Positions 1 to 8,084 of a stretch of DNA of 64,000 nucleotides are shown piece by piece (within the stretch, counting starts at the first letter, position 1; each line of letters starts with the position of its first letter). Source of the stretch: Bin87 sp034423115. GTDB lineage: Bacteria > Chloroflexota > Dehalococcoidia > Lucifugimonadales > UBA3495. Below the pieces are notes generated by a model. That model was not told the DNA's origin. It saw nothing but the letters and a program-made list of their open reading frames with translations, and did no database searches. The translations under genes were made by a program, and so were the position numbers. The stretch covers positions 112,284-176,283 of the forward strand of contig DAOUJD010000063.1 in NCBI GenBank assembly GCA_034423115.1, read 5' to 3'.

Positions 1-2
1 TG

Positions 3-884
3 GGGGTGACGTATCTGCGGAATCGTCAACCCGAGGAAGCGGTCGGGGCCCTCACCAGAGCGTTGGAACTGGACGCGTTTTCGGCGGCGGCGTATTACCA
101 GCGGGGTAACGCGCGGGACGACTTGGGGGACGGCATTGGAGCCCTGGACGACTACGCTACGGCGATTGGGTTGAGTCCGGATTACCTGCAAGCCCACTAC
201 AACCGGGGAATCGTGCTGAACAACCTGGGACGGTACGCTGAGGCCATCGAGGCGTTCGACGGGGTGATGGCGTTGCGGCCGGACATATCGAACGCTTATT
301 TGAACCGTGGGGTCGCGCGGGACGAGATGGGGGACACCGCCGCGGCCATAGCGGACTACGACTCGGCGTTGCAGTACAACCCGGACAACGCCGATGCTCG
401 CTTCAACCGGGCCAGGGTTCGCTATCGTTTGGGTCGATATCGGGAGGCCGTCGCAGATTACACAGCGGCGATTGAACTGCGCCCGGATGACGTGGAGGCG
501 ATAAACAACCGCGGTCTGGCCTACGATGCCCTGGGACAGTATGAAGAGGCTATAGCCGATTACGATTCCGCGCTGGGGTTACAGCCCGACTTTGCGGAGG
601 TGCTGAGCAATCGGGGCGCGGCGTTGGAGAGTCTTGGCGACGTTGATGCAGCGTTGAACAACTACCTGGAGTCGCAACAGGCGGTGCCGGAATTTGCGGC
701 GGCGTACTACAACGCCGCCCGGCTTTACGCAGACCGCGGGGATATCGCGCAGTGCGCTGAGCAGTTAGCGGAGGCGGTCAGGTTGCAACCGGGGCTGTAC
801 GCCGAGGCGGAGTCGGACGAGACGTTGGGGTGGGTTTTGGATTTGACCCGGATGAGGGATGAGCGAAGCGGTGGACAGACGTAG
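3..884 (+). CDS. TPR-repeat protein, 5' end outside the window
   Basis: The product is almost entirely tetratricopeptide repeats: about seven or eight 34-residue units with the usual pattern, such as AYxNRGxAxxxLGxxxxAIxDYxxAL and P at the end of helix B. TPR arrays form a superhelical scaffold for protein-protein binding, so the partner cannot be named. The frame is open to the first bases of the window and the first visible repeat is already under way. The gene therefore probably starts upstream; the GTG at position 6 is only the first in-window start codon. The C-terminus leaves the repeat pattern near GLYAEAESDETLGWV and ends in a short charged tail. No signal peptide or membrane segment is visible in the part seen. 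Confidence 0.8.
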   Translation, partial: GVTYLRNRQPEEAVGALTRALELDAFSAAAYYQRGNARDDLGDGIGALDDYATAIGLSPDYLQAHYNRGIVLNNLGRYAEAIEAFDGVMALRPDISNAYLNRGVARDEMGDTAAAIADYDSALQYNPDNADARFNRARVRYRLGRYREAVADYTAAIELRPDDVEAINNRGLAYDALGQYEEAIADYDSALGLQPDFAEVLSNRGAALESLGDVDAALNNYLESQQAVPEFAAAYYNAARLYADRGDIAQCAEQLAEAVRLQPGLYAEAESDETLGWVLDLTRMRDERSGGQT

Positions 885-907
885 AACTGCGGATCACCAG
901 ACAATAA

Positions 908-1129
908 TCAACCATTTCCACGTGATCCGAAAAGATACCTTAACAATTGGATCATTACTCCAACTAACCACCCGAAGGCTCCCAGGGCACCAACAACGCT
1001 TAGAATCCTATCGATAGTGAATCTGTCTAACAACGATAGAATCACAACGGCAAAAAGAGCCACTCCCATCACGGTGACCACCAGGATCAAGGTCGCGGCG
1101 ATTGCTTTCCCCGCGTCGCGATAGAACAT
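908..1129 (-). CDS. small two-helix membrane protein, unknown function
   Basis: This is a 73-residue protein with two long hydrophobic stretches, about residues 8-33 (AATLILVVTVMGVALFAV) and 42-67 (ILSVVGALGAFGWLVGVMI). It ends in a basic tail (RYLFGSRGNG). It starts with ATG, 6 bases after the stop of the next upstream small membrane gene (1136-1324), so the two are probably one transcript. I do not recognise a family. The pairing of two short two-helix membrane proteins is compatible with a small membrane complex, but nothing in the sequence gives a function. Confidence 0.55.
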   Translation of the reverse strand: MFYRDAGKAIAATLILVVTVMGVALFAVVILSLLDRFTIDRILSVVGALGAFGWLVGVMIQLLRYLFGSRGNG

Positions 1130-1135
1130 CCGGGA

Positions 1136-1324
1136 TTAGCCCCGGATCTTCAAATTCATTACGAGGACGAAACCTGAGATCCCCATAGCGACGGCGGTCA
1201 CGCCCATCAAGGCGATGCCGGTCATTGTCATGGGGTTTTGATCGAGTACGTAATTACCCAAGAGGAAAATTACGAGACTCAGAGAGTACGCAGCCAACGA
1301 GGCGGTGAATATCCTATCCCACAC
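1136..1324 (-). CDS. small two-helix membrane protein, unknown function
   Basis: The product is about 62 residues with two predicted membrane helices, near SLAAYSLSLVIFLLGNYVL and GIALMGVTAVAMGISGFVL. The frame can be read from a GTG at 1333. That codon overlaps an AGGAG ribosome-binding site, so the GTG at 1324 (MWDRIFTAS...), eight bases after AGGAG, is the better start. It is the first gene of a two-gene unit with the 73-residue membrane protein just downstream on the same strand. No family recognised. Confidence 0.55.
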   Translation of the reverse strand: MWDRIFTASLAAYSLSLVIFLLGNYVLDQNPMTMTGIALMGVTAVAMGISGFVLVMNLKIRG

Positions 1325-1412
1325 GGCGACCACTCCTTTCTATCATGAGAAAAGGATAAGTAATACAGAAACAGTTGTCAAAAACTGACCGACGCTGTTG
1401 GTTGTTAGTCGC

Positions 1413-2162
1413 TCAGGTGGGAGGGAGGTTGGGTTCGCTTTCGTCGTCCGGGGGGATGACCTGGCGGAGGATAGCGTCCTCGCTGAGGCCGGCGGCTTCG
1501 GTGTGGACTTCAGGGGTGTCCGCGATTAGGAGATCGGGGTCGATGGCGGCGGGCACGGTTTCCGGCTTGTGATCTGCATGGGTGAGTATGTTGTGGGTGA
1601 TGACTACCAACGCGAGGGCGGTGAGGCCGAACATTATCTCCCAACCGCGATGCCCCATGAATTGATTGATCGCAAGCATCGCGCCGTAGCCCAAGAAGAT
1701 TCCGATGGATGACCTGAACACGGAGCGGCGGAACAGCAAAACGACCACGAAGCCGACGACGATACCGATAAGGACGAACCAGTTCAGGTAGGCTAGAGAC
1801 ACACCGACCAGGACGACCATGCCGTCGCCGCCCTTGAATCCCGTGAATATGCTTTTCCAGTGGCCGGCGATGGCGGCGGCGCCAGCGACCAAACCGAGGA
1901 GTTCATGCTGCCCGAACATCCAGGCAACGTAGACGGCGGCGGCGCCTTTCAGGACGTCGCAGGCGAAAACCATCATCCCGCGACGGCGCCCGACGTGCCA
2001 GAATACATTGGCGGTGCCGGCTCGGCGGCTGCCGGTCGCGAAAATGTCCACGCCCTTCCACCGGGCCACCAGGTACGCGAACGGGATGCTGCCCAAGAGA
2101 TAACCGACCAGGGCGGCAGCGAGGATTCGAGTGACCAGCGGGGCGAAGTCTACGATCAACAT
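1413..2162 (-). CDS. plsY: PlsY-type acyl-phosphate:glycerol-3-phosphate acyltransferase, divergent
   Basis: The product has 249 residues and several membrane helices. It shows the three PlsY landmarks: GSIPFAYLVARW near residue 24, a GSRRAGTANVF segment where the family normally has SGNxGATN, and FTGFKGGDGMVVL where it normally has FKGGKGVAT. PlsY makes lysophosphatidic acid at the inner membrane from acyl-phosphate and glycerol-3-phosphate, the first committed step of phospholipid synthesis. Motifs 1 and 2 are visibly altered (G-N to R-R/A; KG to DG), so activity or substrate may differ from the textbook enzyme. A roughly 50-residue hydrophilic tail follows the last helix. It lies downstream of a SAM methyltransferase and a radical SAM gene on the same strand, which may tie that pair to lipid metabolism. 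Confidence 0.75.
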   Translation of the reverse strand: MLIVDFAPLVTRILAAALVGYLLGSIPFAYLVARWKGVDIFATGSRRAGTANVFWHVGRRRGMMVFACDVLKGAAAVYVAWMFGQHELLGLVAGAAAIAGHWKSIFTGFKGGDGMVVLVGVSLAYLNWFVLIGIVVGFVVVLLFRRSVFRSSIGIFLGYGAMLAINQFMGHRGWEIMFGLTALALVVITHNILTHADHKPETVPAAIDPDLLIADTPEVHTEAAGLSEDAILRQVIPPDDESEPNLPPT

Positions 2163-2231
2163 CAGATCAGCGTGCTATGAAAGATATTTAGAAACACGCC
2201 AGCCATCATAGCACGGAGGTGGGTTTACCAG

Positions 2232-3029
2232 TTATGCGGGATTGCGTGCTGTGTACAGCCAATATCCGATGTCGCCACGGGCGACCAGGTCCTCCACGCG
2301 ATCCAGCAGATCCGGGGGAAAATCAGTCCAATCGGCTCCACCTACGAGGTTGGCTGGTCCGAGTCCACTCCAGAGAGCCAACTTGGTGCGGAGTTCCCCC
2401 AGGAGCGACATCACCTCGGAAGAGAGGTCGGCGCGCTCGATGATGGAGAGACCTCCAGATTGCAGCAGATCGGGGTAGCCGCCGGCGGGAAGGGCATCGG
2501 TCAGGCAGAGCATCATGCCGACGGGGCTGTCCAGTTCGGGAGGTAAGGAGCCGGACTCGACGGTTACGTCAGAGAGGCCGATTACTCCGCCGGGCTTGAG
2601 TAGTCGCCGAATCTCGGCGATGGCGGCGGCTTTGTCAGCGAACAGGCTGGTGGCGCATTCGATGACAACGGCATCAAATGCGCCCGAGCGAAAAGGCGGC
2701 ATCTCGGCGTCGCCGCGCACGAAAGCCACATTGGCGGGTATCGGCTCCTCCAGCGCTCGCCGACGGGAAGTCGCCGCCGAGTCGGCTCCGAGCTCCAAGC
2801 CGGTCACGTGGCAACGGAAGATGCGGGACAGAGCGGTGGCACTGGTTCCTAGGCCGCATGCAAGATCCAAGACGCGCCAACCGGGTCGCAAGCCCATGGC
2901 ACGGCCCAGGCGATTAGTGGCGCGGAGTCCACCGGGATGGAGGCTGTCGCCCAAGATCAAGCGGGCGAGTTCGGACGAATAGAGATCGGCGCAGCAGATC
3001 TTGGCGGTATAGGTGTTGAGCATGGTCAT
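2232..3029 (-). CDS. class I SAM-dependent methyltransferase paired with radical SAM gene
   Basis: This is a 265-residue Rossmann methyltransferase. Motif I is VLDLACGLGTSATAL (about residues 54-68), followed by an acidic strand GLELG and a post-motif RGDAEMPPFRSGAFDAVV. The N-terminus carries KICCADLYSS and LILGDSLHPGGL, a signature I associate with methyltransferases that sit beside radical SAM genes in Chloroflexota. The start is well supported by GGAGGGTG five bases before the ATG. The substrate cannot be read from the sequence. ArsM-like arsenite methylation was considered, but the characteristic cysteine set is not evident beyond the N-terminal CC. It lies 132 bases downstream of the radical SAM gene and 69 bases upstream of plsY. 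Confidence 0.75.
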   Translation of the reverse strand: MTMLNTYTAKICCADLYSSELARLILGDSLHPGGLRATNRLGRAMGLRPGWRVLDLACGLGTSATALSRIFRCHVTGLELGADSAATSRRRALEEPIPANVAFVRGDAEMPPFRSGAFDAVVIECATSLFADKAAAIAEIRRLLKPGGVIGLSDVTVESGSLPPELDSPVGMMLCLTDALPAGGYPDLLQSGGLSIIERADLSSEVMSLLGELRTKLALWSGLGPANLVGGADWTDFPPDLLDRVEDLVARGDIGYWLYTARNPA

Positions 3030-3161
3030 TTCACCCTCCCGCCAAAGGCGGACCCACCGGAGGCGGACAGGCTCTCACCCTAGCCCTCTCCCGCCGTAGG
3101 GCGGATGTGCCACCCATCAATGGAGAGGGAGCTCGATTGAGGATTCACCGCGGCCGTCCCA

Positions 3162-4649
3162 TCAAGGAAGAGGGGACTCAATTGGAGAACCCACCGTCGG
3201 GGACGCATCGAGGCCGAGCGGGCGGAGCCGGTGGTGGCCCTGCTGCTGGATGAGTTGGTCGCGGATTTGCTCGCGGTATCCGACGGAGTTGTATGCGCAG
3301 AAGGGGATGGCGCGGCCGTCGGGCGTGAGGATGCCGACACAGCACTTCATGACCTGCTTGACGTTGAAGGTCCAGGCATCGAGGAAGTCCTTGATGGCGA
3401 CCTGGAATATGTGGTCTTTGAGGTGGTTAATTTCGTAAGGAAGGTCCAGACCGGGACCGCAGGCGCACTCGAACTGACCGGCGGTCTGCTCGGTGCCAGC
3501 GACGGCGGAAGCGGACCACAACCCTTCCAGGGCAGCTTGGATCGCTGCGGAGTCGGACGCTTTGGGCAGGGCGCGGTTGGTGATGTAGTCGAGGTACTGG
3601 TCTATGTCGAGCAGGCGAGGCAAAGGGATGACCTTGTCGCCGTCCACGAACAGGTAGGAATTGACCTGGCAGGTGGGGAAACAGCAGGGAACTGGGACGA
3701 AATCCTCTACAACGAACCGACCGTTGGTCTGGTCGACGATGCCGTGGATGATGTCGGGGATGGTGACACGGGTCATGGGGTCGAATTCGATGTGTCGGCC
3801 GACGTGGGTTACGGGCTGGAACACAGCGCCACGGACGGCGGGATGCTGCAACCCGAACTCCAAAATTGGGCCGACCTCGTCGGTGTTGATGTCGCGTTCG
3901 ATGGCGGCGACGAGGACGGCGGTCATGCCGGCTTCGGCGAGACGGTCGAGGGCGCGCATCTTGGTTTCGAGCAGCGGTTCGCCGCGTATGGTGCGGTAGG
4001 TGTCCTCGCGCAGACCGTCGAACTGGAAATAGACGACGGGATCAAGGGCTGCCATCTGGGCAAGGAACCGGTCGTCGTGGGCGAGACGGACGCCGTTGGT
4101 GTTGATCATCACCTGGCGGATGCCGCGGTCCTTGGCGGCCTGGATCATCTCGGGCAGTTGCGGGTGGATGGTGGGTTCGCCGCCGCTGAACTGAACGACC
4201 TCGGGATCGCCCTCGATCTCGACGAAGCGATCAAGCATGGACTCGACCTGTTCGAGGGTGAGGTTGTATCCGATGCCGGCGTCGGCGAAACAGATGGGGC
4301 AATCGAGGTTGCAGGCGGTGTTGATCTCGATGAGGGCGAGGCAGATGTGCTGCTTGTGCTCGGGGCAGAGGCCGCAATCCAGGGGACAGCCGTTGTTGAC
4401 CTCGGTGCTGAAATCCAGGGGGATGGTGCCGGGCTTGTTGAAACGGACGCTGCCGACGTACATCTCGGCGTCGGAGCTGATGATAGCCTCGAACCAACCG
4501 TGTTCGGGGCAACGTTTGCGCATGTAGACCTTGTTGTCGCGGATGATTACCTGGGCATCGATGACGGTTTTGCATTCAGGGCAGATGGACCGGGTGAGTT
4601 CGTGAAATATGAAATCGGCGTCCTGCTTGATATGGCGGGCGGTGGTCAA
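3162..4649 (-). CDS. multi-cluster radical SAM protein, Tes/MJ0619-like (COG1964 type)
   Basis: The protein has 495 residues. The radical SAM cluster motif is CNLDCPIC (Cys113, 117, 120). Ahead of it are a zinc-ribbon/rubredoxin-like region (CPEC at 23-26 and CPEH at 47-50) and a second cysteine cluster (Cys88, 92, 95, 103). C-terminal cysteines follow (VPCCFPTC, ECACG, KCCVGILTPDGRAIPFCAYN). This layout, and the PFCAYN ending in particular, matches the MJ0619/tetraether synthase (Tes) group, in which extra clusters assist radical C-C or C-methyl chemistry on lipids or pterins. The start codon is TTG, overlapping the TGA of the upstream gene as TTGA, so translation is probably coupled. Assignment to the family is secure; the substrate in this organism is not known. 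Confidence 0.8.
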   Translation of the reverse strand: MTTARHIKQDADFIFHELTRSICPECKTVIDAQVIIRDNKVYMRKRCPEHGWFEAIISSDAEMYVGSVRFNKPGTIPLDFSTEVNNGCPLDCGLCPEHKQHICLALIEINTACNLDCPICFADAGIGYNLTLEQVESMLDRFVEIEGDPEVVQFSGGEPTIHPQLPEMIQAAKDRGIRQVMINTNGVRLAHDDRFLAQMAALDPVVYFQFDGLREDTYRTIRGEPLLETKMRALDRLAEAGMTAVLVAAIERDINTDEVGPILEFGLQHPAVRGAVFQPVTHVGRHIEFDPMTRVTIPDIIHGIVDQTNGRFVVEDFVPVPCCFPTCQVNSYLFVDGDKVIPLPRLLDIDQYLDYITNRALPKASDSAAIQAALEGLWSASAVAGTEQTAGQFECACGPGLDLPYEINHLKDHIFQVAIKDFLDAWTFNVKQVMKCCVGILTPDGRAIPFCAYNSVGYREQIRDQLIQQQGHHRLRPLGLDASPTVGSPIESPLP

Positions 4650-5374
4650 TGTGGGCGCTCCTTATTCGGGAGGGTTGGTGAGTGATTGCCGTTCTGGATC
4701 GGGACGTACGTAACGTTGAATGTCCTGGCCCGGAAGGAAGCGCCGATGTCAATATCGTTGCCGGCGACAATTGGAATTGCCTGGCCGTTGAGGTTGCGCG
4801 GTTGATATTTTTGTAGAACGATGTCCAGGATCTCGGCCCGATCCGCCGCCCGGTTTACGTCGGCATCGCCCACTTTGAACGACGCTTCCACCACCAGGCA
4901 AAAGGGTTGGTGGTCAGATTCACGACGAGCGTAGATGTAAACGTCGGCCCGGCTCAAGTTGCGGCGTTGGTCGGGCGTGATCACCCCGGCGCGCACCGCC
5001 TCGCTGCCGATGCGCATGATTTCCTTTTTGGGGATTACCTCCTCCTCACCCATGCCGAGGGCTTCGGCAAAGATTTCGGGGTTTCGTTCGCAGTAGAGTT
5101 CCAAGCCCCAACCCTTGAGGGTGGAGACATCCTGGTTGGTTCGGTTTTGCGCCTGGGTTAGTTTAGCGATAGCCTCGCGGATTTCGGCCATTTCCTTGTC
5201 GTGGCGGGCGGCGCGCTGGACGTACTCCGCCCGCATTTCTGCGATAGCGCGGGTGTTCTCGTCAACAATCTTGCGCGTTTCAGCAAGACCCAGGACCGTT
5301 TCTGATAGCACGGCGCGGATTTCGGCGAATGACATTGATTGCGGCCCATTGGCGGGATCAGCCGGCATGGTCAT
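4646..5374 (-). CDS. coiled-coil protein with PD-(D/E)XK-like C-terminal domain
   Basis: The protein has 242 residues. Roughly residues 15-85 are a heptad-rich, highly charged helix (EIRAVLSETVLGLAETRKIV, MAEIREAIAKLTQAQNRT). The C-terminal part contains DVYIYARRE...FCLVVEAS, which resembles the core strand of DUF3782-like PD-(D/E)XK nuclease-fold proteins, although the usual E-x-K reads E-A-S. Proteins of this build are common in Chloroflexota and cyanobacteria and have no established role. It follows the DNA methyltransferase (36 bases from that gene's stop) and its stop overlaps the start of the radical SAM gene. A relationship with the methyltransferase is possible but unproven. Confidence 0.5.
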   Translation of the reverse strand: MTMPADPANGPQSMSFAEIRAVLSETVLGLAETRKIVDENTRAIAEMRAEYVQRAARHDKEMAEIREAIAKLTQAQNRTNQDVSTLKGWGLELYCERNPEIFAEALGMGEEEVIPKKEIMRIGSEAVRAGVITPDQRRNLSRADVYIYARRESDHQPFCLVVEASFKVGDADVNRAADRAEILDIVLQKYQPRNLNGQAIPIVAGNDIDIGASFRARTFNVTYVPIQNGNHSPTLPNKERPH

Positions 5375-5410
5375 AAAGCTTGCAGCTCCAACGGGATCAG
5401 TCTCATGGTA

Positions 5411-6229
5411 TCAGATTAGTCCCAATGCTATTGCTCCAAGTCGCCGCCGCATTACGGCCACCGCCTCCGGGTTGTTGTCAATCAACGTGAACTCCCGCCC
5501 CTCGCGGTGGGCTGCTTCGCCGAGGGTGCCGCTGCCGGCGAAGAAGTCGAGGACGCGGTCGCCGGGATTGGAATGGACACGGACGATGCGGCTGATGATG
5601 TGCAGGGGTTTCTGGGTCGCGTAGCCGATCTTCTCCTTGCCGGTCACGATGGTGCGCCACCAGACGTCGGTGGGGGTTTTGCCGCGGGCAGCCTTTTCGG
5701 GGCCGACGAGACCGGGCGCCAGGTAGGGGATGCGGTCGATGGCGTCGTAGTTGAAGGTGTAGTGGTCTGGGTCCTTGGCGTACCAGAGGATGTTGTCGTG
5801 TTTGGCGGGCCAGCGGGTTTTGGGGCGTCCGCCGTAGTCGTAGGCCCAGATGATCTCGTTGATGAATGAATCGCGGCCGAATATCTCGTCAAGCATGACC
5901 TTGCAGTAGTGGACCTCGCGGTAGTCGATGTGGAAGAAGAGGCTGCCGTGGTCGTCGAGCAGACGATAGGCCTCGGTCATGCGGGGGCGCAGAAATTCGA
6001 TGTAGTAGTCGAACTGGTCGGCGTAGCGGCTTTCGCCGACGACCTGTGTGCGATAGCGGCGTCCCTGGAAACCGGTGCGGTCGCCGTCGGCGTCGGGCGT
6101 TACCCGGATGCGGGTGCGGGACTGGGACTTGCCGGTATTGAAAGGCGGGTCGACGTAGATGAGTTGGAATGCGCCGCCGGGCAGGGTTGGTAAGACATCC
6201 AGATTGTCGCCGAGTATAATTTCGCCCAT
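5411..6229 (-). CDS. DNA adenine methyltransferase, beta class (N6/N4-Mtase fold)
   Basis: The protein has 272 residues. The catalytic motif IV DPPF (residues 27-30, in IYVDPPFNTGK) comes first and the SAM-binding motif I DFFAGSGT (about 227-234) comes last. This is the order of beta-class amino-methyltransferases, and DPPF/DPPY favours N6-adenine. Between them lies a target-recognition region with RTGFQGRRYRTQVVGES and KTPTDVWW. ATG start, first gene of the minus-strand run. No recognisable restriction endonuclease is adjacent, although the next gene has a nuclease-like fold. It may be an orphan methyltransferase acting in chromosome maintenance or gene regulation, or half of an unrecognised restriction pair. 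Confidence 0.85.
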   Translation of the reverse strand: MGEIILGDNLDVLPTLPGGAFQLIYVDPPFNTGKSQSRTRIRVTPDADGDRTGFQGRRYRTQVVGESRYADQFDYYIEFLRPRMTEAYRLLDDHGSLFFHIDYREVHYCKVMLDEIFGRDSFINEIIWAYDYGGRPKTRWPAKHDNILWYAKDPDHYTFNYDAIDRIPYLAPGLVGPEKAARGKTPTDVWWRTIVTGKEKIGYATQKPLHIISRIVRVHSNPGDRVLDFFAGSGTLGEAAHREGREFTLIDNNPEAVAVMRRRLGAIALGLI

Positions 6230-6356
6230 TATTTGCCTCCGACCGGGGCGGCATTATGGCGTTTTCAAGCGCGGAGCGTCAAACGGGCAATCGACTCGGC
6301 GCGAACCCTGACGGCCCCTGGAAGATTGGGGCGCGGACTCTCGATAGGTGACGAAT

Positions 6357-7568
6357 ATGATTCAAAGCAATCAGACCGATGGACCACTCGCAGGCGTCAA
6401 GGTGCTCGACCTTACGCAAATCATGGCGGGGCCGATGTGCACTATGCTGCTGGCCGACATGGGCGCGAACGTGATCAAAATCGAGCGGCCCGGCGGCGGC
6501 GACGACACGCGGCGTATGGGGTCGAGATACTCGGAGCGGTTCGCGGCGGGATTCCTGGCGCTCAACCGGAACAAGCGCAGCATCGCGCTGGACCTGCGGG
6601 CGAACGAGGGCAAGGCTATATTCAAGCGGATGGCGGAGACGGCGGACATCGTGGTGGAGAATTTCCGGCCCGGGGTGATGGATCGGTTAGGTTTGGGGTA
6701 CGAAACGTTGGCCGGGATCAATCCGAAGTTGGTGTACGCGAGCATCTCGGGGTTTGGCGGCACGGGTCCGTATCGTAACCGGGGCGGGTTTGACCTGGTG
6801 GCGCAGGGGATGAGCGGGCTGATGTCGATTACGGGATTCCCGGGCGGTCCGCCGGCTAAGGTGGGGGTGCCCATCACGGATATCGGGGCCGGAAGTTTTA
6901 CGGCGGTCGGGATCCTAGCGGCGTACATCCACGCGCAACGAACTGGGCAGGGGCAGCAGGTGGATGGTTCGCTGATGGAGGCGGGAATCGCGTACACCGT
7001 GTGGGAGTCATCGGAGTATTTCGCCACGGGTGAGATACCGGGGCCGTTGGGGTCGGCGCACCGGGTGAACGCGCCGTACCAGGCTCTGCGCACCAGCGAC
7101 GGGTACATCAACATCGGCGCGGCGTCGCAGCCGACGTGGGAGCAGTTCTGCCGGGCGATCGGGAGGGAGGAGTTGATCGAAGACCCGCGTTACAAGGATG
7201 GAAACGATCGAAAAGCGCGGGAGGAAGAACTGGCCGAGTTGCTCGAAGGGATCATGGGCGAGCACACCACGGAGCACTGGATGGAGCAGCTGGAGGCGGC
7301 GGGCGTGGTAGCCGGTCCCATCTATGACATGGAACAGGTGTATTCCGACGAGCAGGTGCTGGCGCGGGAGATGATGGTAGAGATTGAAGACGACGAACTG
7401 GGTACAGTCAAAAACATCGGGGTGCCGGTGAAGATGTCAGCGACGCCGGGTCGGATACGGCACCGGGGGCCGGCGCTAGGGGAGCACAGCAGGGAGGTGT
7501 TGCTGGAGCACGGGTACACGAAGGAGGAGGTGGGAGAGTTGCTGGCGGCGGGGGTGGTGGTGCATTGA
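6357..7568 (+). CDS. class III CoA-transferase (CaiB/BaiF/Frc family)
   Basis: The protein has about 403 residues. The family-typical N-terminus reads PLAGVKVLDLTQIMAGPMCTM, followed by DMGANVIKIERP and the NRNKRSIALDLR segment. The catalytic aspartate region is QQVDGSLMEAGI. These enzymes move CoA between carboxylic acids through an aspartyl-CoA thioester. The acid pair cannot be told from sequence, because formyl-CoA, carnitine, succinyl-mesaconate and other members share these motifs. The frame opens at a GTG (6348), but that codon is part of AGGTGA, which is well placed as the ribosome-binding site for the ATG at 6357. I therefore take the ATG. It is divergent from the DNA methyltransferase at 6229. 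Confidence 0.88.
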   Translation: MIQSNQTDGPLAGVKVLDLTQIMAGPMCTMLLADMGANVIKIERPGGGDDTRRMGSRYSERFAAGFLALNRNKRSIALDLRANEGKAIFKRMAETADIVVENFRPGVMDRLGLGYETLAGINPKLVYASISGFGGTGPYRNRGGFDLVAQGMSGLMSITGFPGGPPAKVGVPITDIGAGSFTAVGILAAYIHAQRTGQGQQVDGSLMEAGIAYTVWESSEYFATGEIPGPLGSAHRVNAPYQALRTSDGYINIGAASQPTWEQFCRAIGREELIEDPRYKDGNDRKAREEELAELLEGIMGEHTTEHWMEQLEAAGVVAGPIYDMEQVYSDEQVLAREMMVEIEDDELGTVKNIGVPVKMSATPGRIRHRGPALGEHSREVLLEHGYTKEEVGELLAAGVVVH

Positions 7569-7591
7569 AAGCCCATCAAATAGTGTATAAT
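7565..7591 (+). promoter_or_regulatory. sigma-70-type promoter for small membrane genes
   Basis: TTGAAA (7565-7570) and TATAAT (7586-7591) are 15 bases apart. The -35 begins at the very end of the CoA-transferase gene. Transcription would start near 7598, before the GTG at 7619, which is the main reason for placing the next gene's start there rather than at the TTG in the -35 box. Confidence 0.5.
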
Positions 7592-7618
7592 AAATCGAAA
7601 AGCGAGAGTACACTGGCT

Positions 7619-7933
7619 GTGAAACGCAAAATCATTGCATTGGTTGGGGTCGGATCAATTCTCGCTGCCGCATTGTTGTTTGCAGGAATATGCTTGGCGA
7701 TCCTAGGCGGCGGGTTGGCGCTAGCATTGTTGGGGGTGCCACCTCGGTTCCTATCGCCCTCAGACAGTGTTGACTTGATTGCGCTTGGTTTGCTGATTCT
7801 ATTCCCGATGCTGGCACTGGCTCCATTGTTCGAGTGGTGGTTCAAGCTATGGTACAGTGTCGATACGCGATTGATGGCGTTCTTTTTTGTTGGTGAAAGT
7901 GTCGTGAGCCATGAGAGTGAGGCCGGGCTGTGA
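7619..7933 (+). CDS. membrane protein of unknown function
   Basis: The protein has about 104 residues. It has a short basic N-terminus (MKRKIIALVG), a long hydrophobic segment (SILAAALLFAGICLAILGGG) that may be a membrane anchor, and a second hydrophobic region (LIALGLLILFPMLALAPLFE) followed by WWFKLWYSVD. No family is recognised. Base use is more AT-rich than that of the neighbours, and the gene has its own promoter. Its TGA overlaps the GTG of a 37-residue membrane ORF as GTGA, so the two are probably co-translated. Confidence 0.5.
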   Translation: MKRKIIALVGVGSILAAALLFAGICLAILGGGLALALLGVPPRFLSPSDSVDLIALGLLILFPMLALAPLFEWWFKLWYSVDTRLMAFFFVGESVVSHESEAGL

Positions 7934-8043
7934 ACAGTCAAATCAAACGCAGGGTTGTGTTCTATACACTCGTGTATGGGTCAGCCGCCCTGATAATAGC
8001 CGTGGGCTTTATTCTGGGTTGGTGGACCGTCATATTCGGCTGA
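7930..8043 (+). CDS. 37-residue single-pass membrane peptide
   Basis: This is a short open frame from GTG (7930) to TGA (8043). It has a basic start (MNSQIKRRVV) and one hydrophobic helix (YTLVYGSAALIIAVGFILGW) ending in WTVIFG. The GTGA overlap with the preceding membrane gene, the positive-inside layout and the clean single helix argue that it is translated. It might be a small partner of the upstream membrane protein. Function unknown. Confidence 0.4.
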   Translation: MNSQIKRRVVFYTLVYGSAALIIAVGFILGWWTVIFG

Positions 8044-8084
8044 CAAATTGACGGCTACTGCACCGCGGCGGTCGGGCCGACTGC

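Noticed and set aside
2219..2982. Open frames opposite the SAM methyltransferase
   Set aside because: The minus-strand gene has a strong ribosome-binding site and full methyltransferase motifs; the opposite frames have neither.
3030..3160. Short similar segments between the methyltransferase and radical SAM genes
   Set aside because: Two loosely similar GAGGG..CTC..ATTG segments (near 3122 and 3165) are too short and degenerate to call a repeat family.
3231..4685. 484-codon open frame antisense to the radical SAM gene
   Set aside because: It mirrors a well-supported gene in a high-GC region. The translation is Gly/Val/Asp-rich without domains.
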